Origin: Garcia nutans
Lineage: Eukaryota; Streptophyta; Magnoliopsida; Malpighiales; Euphorbiaceae
DNA: 64,000 bases
Assembly: GCA_947685225.1 (NCBI GenBank)
Contig: CANTUV010000076.1
Coordinates: forward strand, 1,860,001 to 1,924,000
Direction: 5' to 3'
Below the pieces are notes generated by a model. The model saw nothing but the letters and a program-made list of their open reading frames with translations. It was not told the DNA's origin and ran no database searches. The position numbers were made by a program, and so were the translations under genes. Each line of letters starts with the position of its first letter. Position 1 is the stretch's first letter. Below are positions 34,690 to 47,959 of this stretch, in pieces.

Positions 34690-37600
34690 CCGTAAAAACT
34701 AAATATGAACTACTCTTGGATATACTATACCCATTAAATCTTGATTTAGCCGCCCAACGGCTTTTGTAGGAGGTCCTTCCATTTCATGAACACCAACTAG
34801 GAACTTAGTAGAGTAGGTGGCAAGGAAATCAGCAACTTGATTGGCCTCTCTGTAGATATGGTACATGTCTACCTATAATTGCGATGAATAATATCTTGAA
34901 TTTTCTGCACCAGCATGGAGTTAGAGCCAGCTGCTTTCTTGGAGCCTCGAATCAGCTCAACAACGATTTGGCTATCGGTTTCAACTTAATTTTTTTTATA
35001 CCGACTTGCCAAGCATATCTTAATCCTTGTAATACTGCCCACAGTTCAGCTCTTGTGATGCTACATATCCCGATGTTCATTATAATCCTGTGATTCATGC
35101 TCCATTGTTACCCTTATAACACCTCCTACATAGGCTCGGTTAGTCTCACTCTTGAAGGCACCATCATTGTTCAACTTAAACCAATCCGCAGGAGGCATCG
35201 ACCAGCTTATCTGAAATATTTCTTTCCTCTTCTGTAAATATGCTAAAGTCCCCTTGCACTCTCTTGCTTTTACTGTATCAGCTACATTTTTCTTTATATC
35301 GGTGACTACCTCCATCAAGCTTCTATGTGTATCCAAAAATATAGCTTCATTTCTAGTAATCCATAGCATCCGGCAGGTTATCCCAAACAACATGTTGCCA
35401 TTCTGACAAACAACTCCTAATTTATTTCCTGCAATATTATTTAGTAGCCATTCGTTGACATTAAGAGCGAAGAAAGGATCAGTGCCATCGAAACTTGCGA
35501 CTTTAGACCAAATTAATTTAGCAAATGGGCAATCTCTTAATACATGTAACACAAACTCAACAAGATGGCCACATCTGTTACAGTTTCCAGCAGCACATAA
35601 GTTTCTTCTAAATATTTCCTGATTGGTCATCAGTCTGCATTTAAAGGCTAACCATAAAATTATACATACCCGAAGTTGGCTAGGCCATTCCCATATTAAC
35701 TTCTAATCTTTGCTCTCCTCCTGCCAATAAGAAATTGCAACAGCTTTATAAGCAAATTTAATTGTAAATATTCCACTTTCACTTAAACCCTAGTAGACTT
35801 CATCATCTTCATCGTCATCCCTTGGGGGAGGGTAAGCTGTCAAGGAGAGGAGAATATCGCTAGTAAGGTAATCTTGGAAAATGTCCAATTTCTAGCATCC
35901 TTCATCAATAACCATTTTTCTAATAGTCCAATTATCAATTCCTAAGGGAAGGGGCCTCATGATAACTTCCGCTGAAGATTTGTGGCTACTTAACCATCGA
36001 TCCTTCCAAAATCTAACTGTCTTCCCATTATTCACTATCCACTTAACACCCTCAAGCACTTTGGACCATATCTTTTTCAGTGCTCTCTAAAGATTACTAC
36101 CATTCTTCTTCATTTCCTTTGGGATCTCATTGGAATTAATTCCATACTTTGCACGAAGTACTTGAGCCCAAAGTTTTTTTTTCATGGATTATGTTCCAGC
36201 CCACTATCATTATAAAGGCAGAGTTCACTACTGTCAGACTTTTAATGCCTAACCCTCCCCTTTCCTTAGGTTGGCATATATCAGACCACTTCACAAGGCA
36301 CTGAGGTTTCTATTCTCTCATGCCACCCCAAAGAAAATTTCTCCAAATCTCTTCAATTTGATAATTCACTTCAGTTGTCTGCATAGTGTAGTAAGAAATG
36401 GTGCTTATTACATGATTGGTTAAAATAACTCTTCCTGCTAATGACAAATGTCTGGAGTTCCAATTCACCAACCTACTTTAAACTCTATGCACTATGTGCA
36501 CATAGGTTTTCTTTAACACCCTTTTATGATGGAGAGGGACTCCGAGATATATTCCCTGGTCTTATGTAGATTTAAATCCTAGCTGTTGGACTAATTGTTG
36601 TCTCATATTGTTGGGCGCATTCTTTGAAAAATAAATCTTTGTTTTACCTCTGTTGACCTTTTCACTCAAAACTGCACAAAAGCCAACTAGTACCTCTGCA
36701 ATAACAGTGGCTTGATCCATAGTTGCTTCAACAAAAAGGAAGATTTCATCTGCAAAAAATAGATGAGAAGTTGGGGGGTCCCTTTCTGCCTAGCTTAATT
36801 GACTTTCAGGCTTTGTCTTGAACCTTTCTAGCAATAATTTGGCCTAATCTTTCCACACATAAGATAAAGATATATGAGGAAGGGGATCACCTTGCCGAAT
36901 GCCTCTAGACGGCTTGAAGGTTTCAGATGTACTGCCATTCTAAATTATACTTAAAGAGCCTGAAGAGATAATACTCATGATAGTATGACTGAGTTATTAA
37001 GGGATATCTAGTTGTAACAGTGTTTCTTGAATGAACACCCATCTTAATCTGTCATATGCCTTTTCTAGATCAATTTTGATCGCCATGAAGCCCTTTTTAC
37101 CCTTCATTTGTCTCATTGAATGTATTACCTCTTGAGTTATCACTATATTGTCTGTAATGTGTCTTCTAGGAATAGAACTAGATTGGTTGGGGCTTATCCA
37201 GTGAGGGAGGATTGATTTCAGTCTATTAACATTGGTTTTATAAAGTATCTTCAACCCCACATTACATAAGCTTATAGGCCTGAATTGTGTTATGAATTCA
37301 GGCCCCTAGATTTTGGGTAATAGCACTAGCAAGGTCTTGTTGATCTCTGTAGGAACAATCCCATTTCTGAAGATACTTAGCAATAAATCACACACTGATC
37401 TCCCACCATGCTCCACTGTTTTTGAAAGAATAGGGTGGCATACCATCTGGTCCAGGAGCCTTTAAAGGCTTCATCTCCATTAAAGCTCTGTGTATCTCCT
37501 CATTAGATATAGGGGCATCCAGCTTGCTGATGAGGTCACTGGAAGGTGAGGGAAAGATGTTGGGAGATTGTTCGTATACTTGATCCTCCCCATCTTAGGT

Positions 37601-38835
37601 GTAGATTTTTTAAAAATGTTGGAGAGCCATGTTCTGCAATTCTTTTTAGTCATAACACCAATTACCATCTCCATTTTTTAGCATATCAACTCTATTATTT
37701 CTTCTTTTTTGAATTATATAGCTATGATAGAATGGTGTATTCTTGTCTCCATCGTTAATCCATTCAACGTTGGATTTCTGGAACCAAAATAGTTCTTCTT
37801 GCTTAAGAATCAAATCTAATTCATTCTTCAAATCAGACTCAATGTTCCTTAAGTTTTTCGAGTTCATCTATTTAAGAGCCTTTTGAATTCCCTTTATTCT
37901 TGTACAAATAGCCTGTTTATGCCTTATTATGTTCCCAAAGACAAACGTATTCCAACTGCTTAAGTTATATACTAACATTTTTAGAGATGAAGCATAATCT
38001 TCGCCTTTCTCCCATGTTTCCTTTACTAATTTTCCAAAATCATGGTGTAACATCCATGGTGCAAGAAATTTGAATGAGTTATTTCTCCTCCTGCTCTGAA
38101 TCTTAAAGAACTTAATTAGTAGTGGGGAATGATTGGATCCAATACATGGAAGGTTAAATACCACTGAGTTAGTAAAGGTTTTACTCCATTGGTCATTGCA
38201 TAAAGCTCTGTCCAATCTTTGTTGGAGATTTCCTCATGCCCAAGTGAACTTCTTACCCTGCATTCCTAGATCAATCAGGCTATTATTAAGGAACCATTCA
38301 GTGAACAGTTTACATCTTGCCACATTCCTAGTCGATTCACCTCTCCTTTCATTACTGCTCATAATATCATTAAAGTCTCTTGCAAGTATCCATGGGCTTT
38401 TAACTTTGTCAGCTATTATATCCAGTTCCTTCCACAACATTTTTTGAAGAGCTGGGCTGGGACTAGCATAAACAGCTGTGAAAAAAGAGCATAAACCATG
38501 ATTACCTTCTATTAAGATATGGATGAATTGGATTAATGTGGAGGATGGAGATTTTTACTTTGCCATTCCACATCAACCAAATTCCTCCAGAAAAACCACT
38601 AGCTTCAACTCGAATGGAGTTTTGAAAACCCAACCTTTTGATTACTTTATCTGCTTTAGCAACATTGACTTTGGGTTTTAAAAAAAGCTAGAAGGTCCAT
38701 TTTGTAATCCATAATCATATTTCTAGTTTGACAACTAAAAGCTTTTGAAGCAGCTCCTTGAGAGTTCCAAACACATAGATTGAAATCCATATAAATTAAG
38801 TTACAAGAAGGGGTTTTTCTTGCCTGGTTAAATCT
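34690..38835 (-). pseudogene. LINE 1 ORF2: endonuclease, reverse transcriptase, RNase H, decayed
   Basis: Pieces in order on the minus strand: the endonuclease start FNLCVWNSQGA (38,740-38,790), then PWILARDFNDIMSSNERRG and GSNHSPLL of the endonuclease C-terminus, then the RT with MAIKIDLEKAYDRL (about 37,020-37,080). The RT active site at 36,745-36,756 reads FADE instead of FADD. The region 35,061-35,630 carries a CNRCGH...FVLHVLRDCP zf-RVT segment and the RNase H start WFKLNNDGAFK. The remaining RNase H (HYRHMYHIYREANQVADFLA) runs to about 34,740. At least ten frame breaks or stops occur. Confidence 0.85.
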
Positions 38836-40330
38836 CAATAGCTCGTGGATGGTGGTTCGCCTTCCCCATTATCTTTCATAGGACTGATTTTTTCCACTTT
38901 TTTCAGGTCTTCTCCACAACTTCTTTCCTCTGATGACTTGTCCTTCTTAAAGGCTGTTAGGTTTTTGATATTCGCCAACCCCTGCTCACCGGGATGTACT
39001 TGTTTACTTCCACCCGATTGAGTACTCAATAGTTGGCAGAAGTCCTCAATTGATATGGCTACATGTTTTCCTTGCTTTAGAGTGGATATGTTGAGTGCCA
39101 AAGAAAATATTCTTGGGGGAATGATGAGATTTTATTGCTACCCTTTTGGACAGGTGGTGCTTGATTTTCCTTTCCCAAGAGAATGGAAATACGGTTTAAG
39201 GTTGTGTCTCTGTTAAGTGAATGTGTGGCCTTACCAATATTGGGTTTAGGGCTCAAGACTTGGTGAAATTTCTGGTTCTTCCTGTTATTCTTCATCTCAC
39301 TCCTTTTATTTTTCCTATTTAGTGTTGACATCTGGTTCATTCTGTGAGTTCGTAATGGGTTCTGATTGTTCCTTATCTTCTTCATTAGCTAACGCATTGA
39401 ATCTGGACCCATTTAGAGCAAAGTTCTTTGGTATCTATTCCTGGATAGCTACATAGGGCACTACTCTTTCTGCATCATTCTGTAAGGGAGATGTGGGCTT
39501 AGAGTTCCCTTTTCTTCCCTTTCCTACCACCATCATCTATGGTCCAAATGCCTGATCCTTGTATCTCCCTTCTGTTCCTGCCATCTCATTATCCCTAAGC
39601 CTAATCTCAGCATTATTTTCCACTTATGCTTTAGCTTAACATCCAGTAGCCAGGTGCCATACTTCCCATATGTGAAATAGATCTTCGGTAGGCCTTCATA
39701 CTCAACGAGTTAAATCTGACCTCCCACCAATATTTTTGATATTAAAGGTTTGTTCAGATCTAGTTCCACAGTTATTCGTGCAAATCGACCTCTTTTTAAA
39801 GCTTCAGTGTGGTAGTATATTCTGACCACTTTTCCAATCGCATTCCCAACTGTACGCAGTACCTGTTTATGGTAAAGATGAAGAGGTAGTCCTGGTAATC
39901 TGATCCAGGCCACTATAGATGAGACTCTATCATTATAACAGTTAAACTCCAGTCTCCACATGCGTACATTTAAATAATGTCCCATTACTACCCATGGCCT
40001 GTTTGTCATAATGTATTCTACATTTGCAACATTCTTAAATTGAGCTAGATAATAGTTATTATCTAAATCAATCGGTTTGAATGAGCCCACTTTGTTCCAC
40101 AAAGCTGCCAATCTAGATTGCAAGGCTTTGTATCCTATAGCTCTGCCCAGAAGTTTGCAGATAATCGTGGTACTTCGTGGCTTAACTAAAGTTTGAATGG
40201 CTTTTGCAGATATCTCATTCGATGGGATCCCATCCTCTATTGAAACCTCCAAATCTTTTTCATCCAATATAAATCATCAAGATTTATCGAAAAATTCATA
40301 CTATTATCATCAACATCCATCATCAGTTTG
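38830..40330 (-). pseudogene. LINE 1 ORF1: DUF4283-type RNA-binding protein, decayed
   Basis: The longest piece (39,710-40,267) shows the DUF4283 pattern of plant L1 ORF1 proteins: LLGRAIGYKALQSRLAALW, RPWVVMGHYLNV and AWIRLPGLPLHLYHKQVL, with IGKVVRIYYHT and GRFARITVELDL. Just downstream, the place expected for a zinc knuckle reads YFTYGKYGT, so its Cys and His ligands are lost. Further frames (39,077-39,385 and 38,835-39,101) hold the low-complexity Lys/Asn/Ser-rich tail. ORF1 proteins coat LINE RNA; this copy cannot. Confidence 0.8.
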
Positions 40331-40477
40331 TCTCTGAATGAGACTACTTCGGATGTATAGTTTTCCTCAGTCTCTACTCCAGTAGTTCCTTTGTTCCCAG
40401 ATCTATGAGCGGTGAAAGCACGTGGCGGCGCCTCTTTTCAAAACTTCTTTTACTCCACAGAGAAATACATGTAGTAA

Positions 40478-40670
40478 CTCTTTTAAATTATACAAATGGT
40501 GATAAAAATTCACATAACAATAAGTTCAATGATAGAATAATTTTGAGCAACTCAACACAAAAGCAAATACTACTATAAATAACCAATTTCTTTTGCATCT
40601 ATATCCTAGTTGATGTTTAGCTACTCATGACAAAATTGAAGAAATAAACAATAAATTGCAGCAATAAATA
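40478..40670. repeat. Duplicated segment, right copy, second part
   Basis: Continues the segment interrupted by LINE 1 and matches 32,215-32,412 (ATTCACATAACAATAAGTTC, ATCTATATCCTAGTTGAT, CATGACAAAATTGAAG). Confidence 0.85.
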
Positions 40671-43125
40671 AATAAATAAATAAAAGTTGTTATTGAATGA
40701 TAAATTTCTAGTAACTTTTTTGTATTTGATTTTATTTGAACTATGATATATAAATTATTTATACTCCTTATAGTGTTGATATAAATTATATAAATAAAGA
40801 TCGTTGTTTAATAAACTCTTTATTTATTAAATATAAATTTTATATATACTAAATACAAGATTGATATATTTATATAGTATAAAAGTATTTATTTTTATTT
40901 TTTGTGATAATTATATTATTGTATTAATGAATCGTGATATATGAATTATTTATATCTTTTGTAATATTAATGTAAATTGTTTAGATGAAAATTTTTATTT
41001 AATAAACTATTTGTATATTAAATGTAAATTTTATATATACTAATTAAGTATAAATTTTATACATATTATGTGTAAGTTCTATATTTTTGTGCGCCGAAAT
41101 ATACTTTTATTTTTTATAATATATTTTTATTAATATATTTACAGTACAAATTATTAATTTTATTATTTGTACATAATAAACTCAATATATACTATATATA
41201 AATTCTATATATACTAATTCTATATTCAATATATACTTTTTACTATTTAATATTATTTTGATGAAAAAAAAAAGATATTTTTGATAAAATTTTTCGTTTT
41301 TGATATTTTTATAATATGAATGACTTTTTTTTTACAAGTTTATAAAAGCCTATTACGGTGTAGATTATTGATTTTTTTTTTTTAACTGACGGTGTAGATT
41401 ATTGATGGGGGGGTAGAAATAAGATCCAGCCTAGAGAGTCCCACCATGTTTCTATAAGGGGTTTTTAATAAAAATGACAGAAAAAAAATTTTAAAAAAAT
41501 AAATTTATTAGATTTTAAAAAATGTGATTAAATTTATAATTAATTTATTAATTTATCATATTATTATATATATAATATTTTTTATGAATTTATTTTAAAT
41601 TTATTATATATTTTTATAAAATGGTTAAAATATTTTTGAGAAAATATAAAAAAAGTTATTAAAAAATAGTGAAAATTTGTAATTTTTCTTTATGTAAATT
41701 GGTCATTTTCCGCCGAAGCCTTTCTAGAAGCGGGCCCAAAGGAGCAAAAATCTGGTTTCCGGAAGTGATCACGTGCTCTGAAATTGACAGGAAAGGACCT
41801 ATGAAACATTGATCTCTTAAGCTTTTGCATTTGAAAATTCAGTGGGGAATTTTTATAAAAATCCACTTCTTAATTGACTTTAATCAACTTTTCAAAGAGT
41901 TTCCGAAATAAATATTTCTATTTTTTAATTTTGTATGAATTTGAAAACCAATGCCCATATAGAACTCAAATATCTGTCATGGGTAAGTTTAAAAAAACGT
42001 GAAAATATATCATAGAAAGAGAATCCAATTTCTAGAAAATGAATATGTAATACTTTAATAAGTGTAGAAGCCAGTAGATATATTGAAATTTTTGGTTACT
42101 CTCATTAGACCAAGAAAATTTGCAGAGAAAAATCTTTTTTCTGCGTTCCCACATTCTAGAGGCAGAAATTTTTGTTTGCTTCCGTACCCTTAATATAATA
42201 AACTTATTAACCTTTTAAATTCATCTTTTAATATTTATAAAATAAACAAAACATAAATTAATATAGTGGCCTTGAAATTTTTAGCAAAGATTTTAAAAAT
42301 ATTCTCAAATCAACTTATATATTAATTAAAATTAAATTAATTTTTTCCTGAATTAATTTTAAAACAGGACCAATTTTCATGTTTAGTTTATGTATTTAAA
42401 AACTATTCGACTAGAAAATTGAATCTTCGTTAATAAACTGTATTATCAAATACACGAGTTTATGCAGTGTTATTTTGAGAACTAACGTGTATTTTCATCT
42501 GAAAAAAATCATATGTTTAGCTTCGTAATAATTGAATTCAAATGAAAATTTTAATAATAAATGTGATACTTAGATGGCTTTTACAAAATAATTTTTTTTT
42601 TAAGAAAAGAAAATGAAGTGTTGGAAATTAAAATTGGACCCATATCACAAAAGGAAAGAAAAATGCTTTTTCCCCTCATTATATGTCCTGGGAAATATAG
42701 TCATGAAGTGACTAAGAATTGCCATTGGCAATGTCAAGTTGGTACAACAATGTTTGTCATTATGCCTGCACAAAGCAATGAGCTGAACAAGATGGGGGCA
42801 CGAGTATTATTTTTGGCGGGTAATAAATATTCACTTTATTTCATTTTAAATATCAAATAAATATTATATAAAAATAATATTTATAGAATAAAAAATAATT
42901 AATCATTATAAATTTTATAAAAAATTTATTATAATTTATTTAAATATTATTTTTTTTATATTTTAAAATATTTATTTTTTATTAATTAATAATAGATAAT
43001 ATTAAAATTTTTTAATTAAAATTTTTTAAAAATTTTAAAAATAATATTTAAAGTGAAATAAAAAAAATTTTCTTACAAGATATTTAAAATAAAATGATGA
43101 AATTATTATTAGTCATTGATAATTT
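40671..43125. other. AT-rich spacer with local repeats
   Basis: No supported gene. Two diverged direct repeats of about 120 bp, period about 190 bp (40,735-40,860 and 40,925-41,050), share GATATATRAATTATTTATA and AATTTTATATATACTAA. A possible A/T-rich inverted-repeat MITE lies near 42,828-43,105 (TTTATTTCATTTTAAATATC against its approximate inverse). The frame at 42,618-42,860 has no recognisable domain. Confidence 0.5.
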
Positions 43126-43129
43126 AGTG

Positions 43130-45590
43130 GGGTAACATGTACCTAGAATAGAACTAGTAGTAGTGACCAAAAGCCATGGTGGATAAGCCAGGCCAAGAAA
43201 TTCTATTTTAACTATTTATTGATTTTTCTCTCCAACACTATCATACTTCCAAAATTTAACTAAATGAACAGAAAGGACAAAGAAGACTATATAAGAATTA
43301 GATCTAAACATAATATATTATTATCATGATGATAAATAAAACCATAAATTTATTTGAAATATATTATAGAAAAATATGAGGTAAGGAAGAAAAATAATTT
43401 TAGATAGCTCTGTCAGTTAGAAAATTAGCGATGGCTTTAGATCACACTCACGTCTTCAATATTAAGACGTAGCTCTGCTCAAGCCTTTCAACAATTCATT
43501 TCTCATCATTTAACATATTTTCTTATGCCACATTCTTTTTCAGTAATTTACATATGTATTGTGATCATATCATTCCATGATCACCATCATATATCTCATT
43601 TAACCATCACATGTTTTATATATAATAGGTACTACAACATCACATACATAAGCATGGACTCAAACAACTAATACGTTATTTAAATTTCAGAGTTACTGTT
43701 TTGGTCCATAATGACACCATGTGTCTAGCCCCGAAGGTAAAATATCAATATAATAGTCTAATTATGTCTAAACTTATGACCCGGTCTTTTCACCCATTCT
43801 AGTTTCAATGACTTATTTCTGAGGCTTAAGACCTGGTCTTTTTACCTCAAAAATATTTTCAAAGTGACGCCAAGCGTCTAGCCCCATAGGCAAATATAAG
43901 CATGCCTCCAAACACAGAACTCTGAAAATTGAATAACATAATAGGCACATAATTATTTCATATTTTTATTATTAATCTCTTTTTTCATTTTCTCATGATC
44001 AAATTAGGCACATTGCCTCATTTATCTTAGTTATATCAACATCATCATATAATCATAATATCACATTTTATACAATCTAGCCTTCATCAATGGCTTTACA
44101 TAATATCTTTAATGTATACACAATAAACCACATTATCCAAATATTTTGGGTCATTTTCATATTTTGCACATAGTTCATATTTCATTCAATTTAGTTATTA
44201 ACAATGGCTTTTCACAATGCATAATAATGCATGAATAGCAATTCACATGTTTATCATCATGTTCATGAATATTTAATGTATTAAGTAACTTAACACATTT
44301 TTCATCCAAAATGTGTTAGGCCAAATGTAATACAATCACATTTCATTTATCAAGAGTTTATACATACCTTAGAAAATACTCCAAAATAAGCTTTAAAACT
44401 TCCTCTAACCTTCTCTTCTAAGTTACCCTTCAACACTAGGATTGGACAAACTACTCTCTCTCAATGCATATACTAAATGTGATCATATATAACCATTTAA
44501 TATTACATTCTAAGGCATTCTCAACATCAAATTATTTAAATAGAAATTGTAAATGAAAAATAAAGAAAAGAGTCATTCTCAAGTAATACGCTCAACAACA
44601 TGAGCGTGGTAATGACCGTGTCATTAATCCAATCACACAGAAGCTTTGACACATCCAATGACATGGGCGTGTCATTGCCCGTGTCATTCATTCTTCCTTA
44701 CAGAACGTTTGACACGCCCAACAACACGAGCGTGTTAATGGCCGTATCAATTATTTTACCTTACAGAAGCTACGATACGCTCAGGGACATGATCGTGTTA
44801 ATGGTCATGTTATCAACGTGGAACTCAGCACCGTTGACACGCCTAACGACATGGTCGTGTCAGATAAAATCTGCATTTCGAACTCTCAACCAAAAGAACA
44901 CAATCATTCCAAACTAAACAATACAATACCTTAAATCATCATCTTAGCTTATATCCATGATTCTCCCACAAATTTAACATTTATATAACTCCAACATATC
45001 ATAACTATCATCTTATTCAATCAATCATCACTTTCTCTTACAACACATTTAAAGAAGAAGAAATAAAAGAAATCTCTTCTCTTTCAATCCAACCTTAAAA
45101 ATCATCATTAGTTACTTACAATATCTCCATACATATTCAAATAAGCCATCAAAACATACTAATACAAAATCTCCAAAATTCAAATATCATGTTCTTCCAT
45201 AAAATTCTAAAAAAACTTGTAAAATGATAAAGAAACTTACCAATTTATGAAGAATCCTCTAAATCTTCACTTGAATCCTTGAAATCCCTTGTAAAATTGG
45301 TGTATGGAAGAAGATCAAACTCTTCCTTACTCTCTCTCTCTAACTCACAGCAAAAAGGAGCAAAAGAAGAAGAAAAAAATATCTTCTCTTTCCATCATTA
45401 TATATATATATATATTAATTATTCTTTTATGTGTTATATATATTTGGTATATGTATGTATCATATTTACTTCAAATATATTTCAAATATACATTTCACTT
45501 AAAATCCTTTCATTTTTCATTCAAATCATTTATTTAATTTATCTAAATTTAATGTATTTTATTTAATATTAAAAAATTAGGGGTATTACA
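43130..45590 (-). repeat. Gypsy-type LTR remnant (left boundary uncertain)
   Basis: Read on the minus strand it starts TGTAATACCCCTAAT at 45,590, the start shared by Tekay/Del-type plant LTRs. It contains a C/T-rich leader near 45,335-45,370, a tandem array of a 63-bp GC-richer unit and GACGCCAAGCGTCTAGCCCC-like blocks (43,866 and 43,710). A candidate left end at about 43,127 has TTTAG against CTTAG at the right. No internal gypsy domain is present, so this is a solo or truncated LTR. Confidence 0.55.
44588..44865. repeat. 63-bp tandem repeat, about 4.4 copies
   Basis: Units start ACGCTCAACAACATGAGCG, ACATCCAATGACATGGGCG, ACGCCCAACAACACGAGCG, ACGCTCAGGGACATGATCG and a final partial ACGCCTAACGACATGGTCG. 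Each carries a short inverted GCGTGT/ACACGC-like pair. The open frame across it (44,600-44,917) is caused by the repeat. Confidence 0.9.
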
Positions 45591-47928
45591 CTTAGACCCA
45601 TCACCAATCTGCCATCTAGTCCCATAATCGAGGATAGATTTACTTATTAAAAGACTTTTCCAAGTGTGACTTGGATTTACTCCCAATTTGGCTTTAAAGA
45701 AATATGAATTTTCATAATATTAAAATTATATTAATGGTGTCTGAATTTTTTCATTTTTGCTATTATGGTGTATGAACTTTTTTTATTCACTTTAGTGTCT
45801 GAACTTCCTTGTATTACTCTTCTGCCCCCACCAAAACATGCAAATCATAGCTTGAATTTTCTGGCAAAGCAAAACAGGTAAAGAAAAGTATTGCATAACA
45901 TAATTAGGAATAGCTTGAGCCACTTCGTTTATTAATAGCTCCCTGTCCACCCATGACAAGAATTTTTCCTTCCAACTTGTAACCGGCTCCAAAGTCTATC
46001 TTAATTCTACAAAAAAAAAAAACTTGCTTTTTTTTTTATCTCCCTACTGATGTTGGTAGCTCTAAATGCATAGCTTGATGTTCAACTAATCAGACCCCAA
46101 GAAAAGTTACCACTGAAGGCAGTCTCTCACTTATGAAAATTAATCTTTTGACCAAAAATTCTTTCATAATGAAAGAATATCTGAAATAGCCTTCAATTCT
46201 GACATGTTAGCCTGGGCAAATAATACACAATCATCCGCAAATATCAACTAAGATATAACTGGAGTTTTCTTACATATTTGAATCCCGTGAACTTCTCCTT
46301 TACTCATAAATTTCTTTAACTGCCCTGATAGTCCCTTAGTACATAAGAGAAACAAATATGAAGAAATCAGGTCACCCTATCTTAAACCACGAGAAGAGAT
46401 GATATGACCACTTGGTTCCCCGTTAATAAGAATTGAGTAGGAGGTGGAGGAAACAAATTTCATAATTAAAGATATCCATCGGCTAGAGAACCCCAACCTC
46501 ACCATAATTGTTTCTAAATAAGTCCATTCCACACAGTCGTATGCTTTAGCTATATCCAATTTAATAAACATCAGTTATCTCCTATTAGGCCCACTCAACC
46601 TCATATGGTGAAACACCTTATAGGCTATTAAAATATTATTTGTAATTAGTCTCCCAGGCACAAAGACACTTTGGCTATCATCAATGATATTCCTAGAATC
46701 GTCTTCCACCTATTGGCTAATACCTTTGTTACAATTTTACACATAACATTGCAATGGATAATAGGGCGATAATCTAAAATTATTTTTGGCTCTTTTATTT
46801 TTGGAACAAGATAAATATGGGTGCGGTTGAAACCTGTTGACAAAGAGCCACCTTCCAAAATATTAAGAACCAAACAAACTACATCTGGACCCATAACATG
46901 CCAATACTGTTGATAAAATAATGGTGGTAAATTATCTGAACTCAAGGCTTTTGACGGATGCATCATTTTCAGAGCTGTAAAAATCTCAACATAATTAAAA
47001 GGTTGATCTATCATACGATTTATTTCAACCATAACTTTTTTAGGAATAAAATCTAGTTCATCTGCTTGCAACTCTTGAATTTCAGATGAAAAAAGTTTTC
47101 AATAAAAATTAATAATATGCCTTGAAAGAGTTGTACCTGTTAAGGACGTACCATGTTCATTTTGCAAGCTAGTACTACAATTTTATTTTTTTTCCTTTTA
47201 GAAGCCACAATATGAAAGTACTTCGTATTTTTGTTATCTTCCTTCAACCACTGAACCCTGGACTATTGAGACCACATAATTTCTTCTCTGAGAGATATTT
47301 CTGCTTATTCCGCTTTTAAACACTATCGAAGATGCCTTCTGACCCCATCATCAACCCTCTAGAGTTGTCTCACTAGTTGTTGACATTTAGCTTTCAAATC
47401 ACCAAACTTAGCCCTACTCCATTCCAACAACTTTTTTGAACAATTTTCTATACAAGAATTCTAGTTGGTATATGCTTCTATTCAATTCTTCTTAATCACT
47501 TCCACACAATTTGTCTTCTTAATCACTCCCACACAATTTGGATCCCTAACCCACATAGCTTTAAACCCGAAGCATGAAGGTTTTTTATTATTAATAGTTG
47601 ATCCCAATGTATCCAAACAAATCGGTAGATGATCAGATCTATTATGAAGTATGCGAGACACAGCACCATTTTCAAATAATTGAATTCAGGAATAAGAAGC
47701 TTCTATCAATTCTTTTTTCAATAAAATTCTCCCCTGATCTTTTATTACCCAAGTAAAAAGGTAGCATTGGAAGCCAATATCTTATAACTCATAATTAAAT
47801 AAAACCTCTCAGAATGCATCAATTAAATGGACTGGTCTCTAACTCCCTCTCGACTTTTTATCATGACTCAGAATTTCATTAAATTCATTAATTACTGGTA
47901 GGCAAATTTTAAGTTAATCAGTTGGTAT
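45591..47928 (-). pseudogene. LINE 2: truncated L1-type ORF2 (endonuclease C-terminus and reverse transcriptase)
   Basis: From right to left (5' to 3'): an endonuclease end with a RSDHLPI-like segment (about 47,600-47,640), the RT start (46,646-47,071, LPPLFYQQYWHVMGPDV and IHIYLVPKIK-like), MFIKLDIAKAYDCVEWTYLE (46,510-46,571), and an intact FADD at 46,230-46,241. LLINEVAQAIPNYVMQYF and, at the far left, a WQIGDGS motif complete it. It stops at the LTR boundary at 45,591 and at the poly(T) of LINE 3 on the right. ORF1, the zf-RVT region and RNase H are missing. Multiple stops occur. Confidence 0.85.
45715..45822. repeat. Small AT-rich insertion in LINE 2
   Basis: The LINE 2 protein similarity lapses here. 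The block contains repeated GGTGTCTGAATTTTT/GGTGTATGAACTTTTT/AGTGTCTGAACTT motifs. It is probably a short mobile insertion or local repeat; termini are not clear. Confidence 0.35.
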
Positions 47929-47959
47929 GTTTGGGTTTTTTTTTTTTTGAAAATAGCTT

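Larger units (their letters stand above)
34649..40464 (-). mobile_element. L1-type LINE, about 5.8 kb, full-length but decayed (LINE 1)
   Basis: A 14-bp target duplication TACATGTAGTAACT (34,636-34,649 and 40,465-40,478) brackets it, and a run of T at the left (34,649-34,659) is the poly(A) tail of a minus-strand element. The duplicated segment at 32.2 kb shows the uninterrupted sequence. From 5' to 3' on the minus strand: ORF1 (DUF4283-like), endonuclease, reverse transcriptase, Cys/His zf-RVT region and RNase H. Many stops and frameshifts, and altered catalytic positions, show it is inactive. Confidence 0.93.

Noticed and set aside
42618..42860. 80-codon open frame
   Set aside because: No recognisable domain, no promoter or splice context, and AT-rich repeats on both sides.
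44600..44917. 105-codon frame across the 63-bp repeats
   Set aside because: 63 is a multiple of three, so one open unit yields a long open frame; there is no protein family signal.
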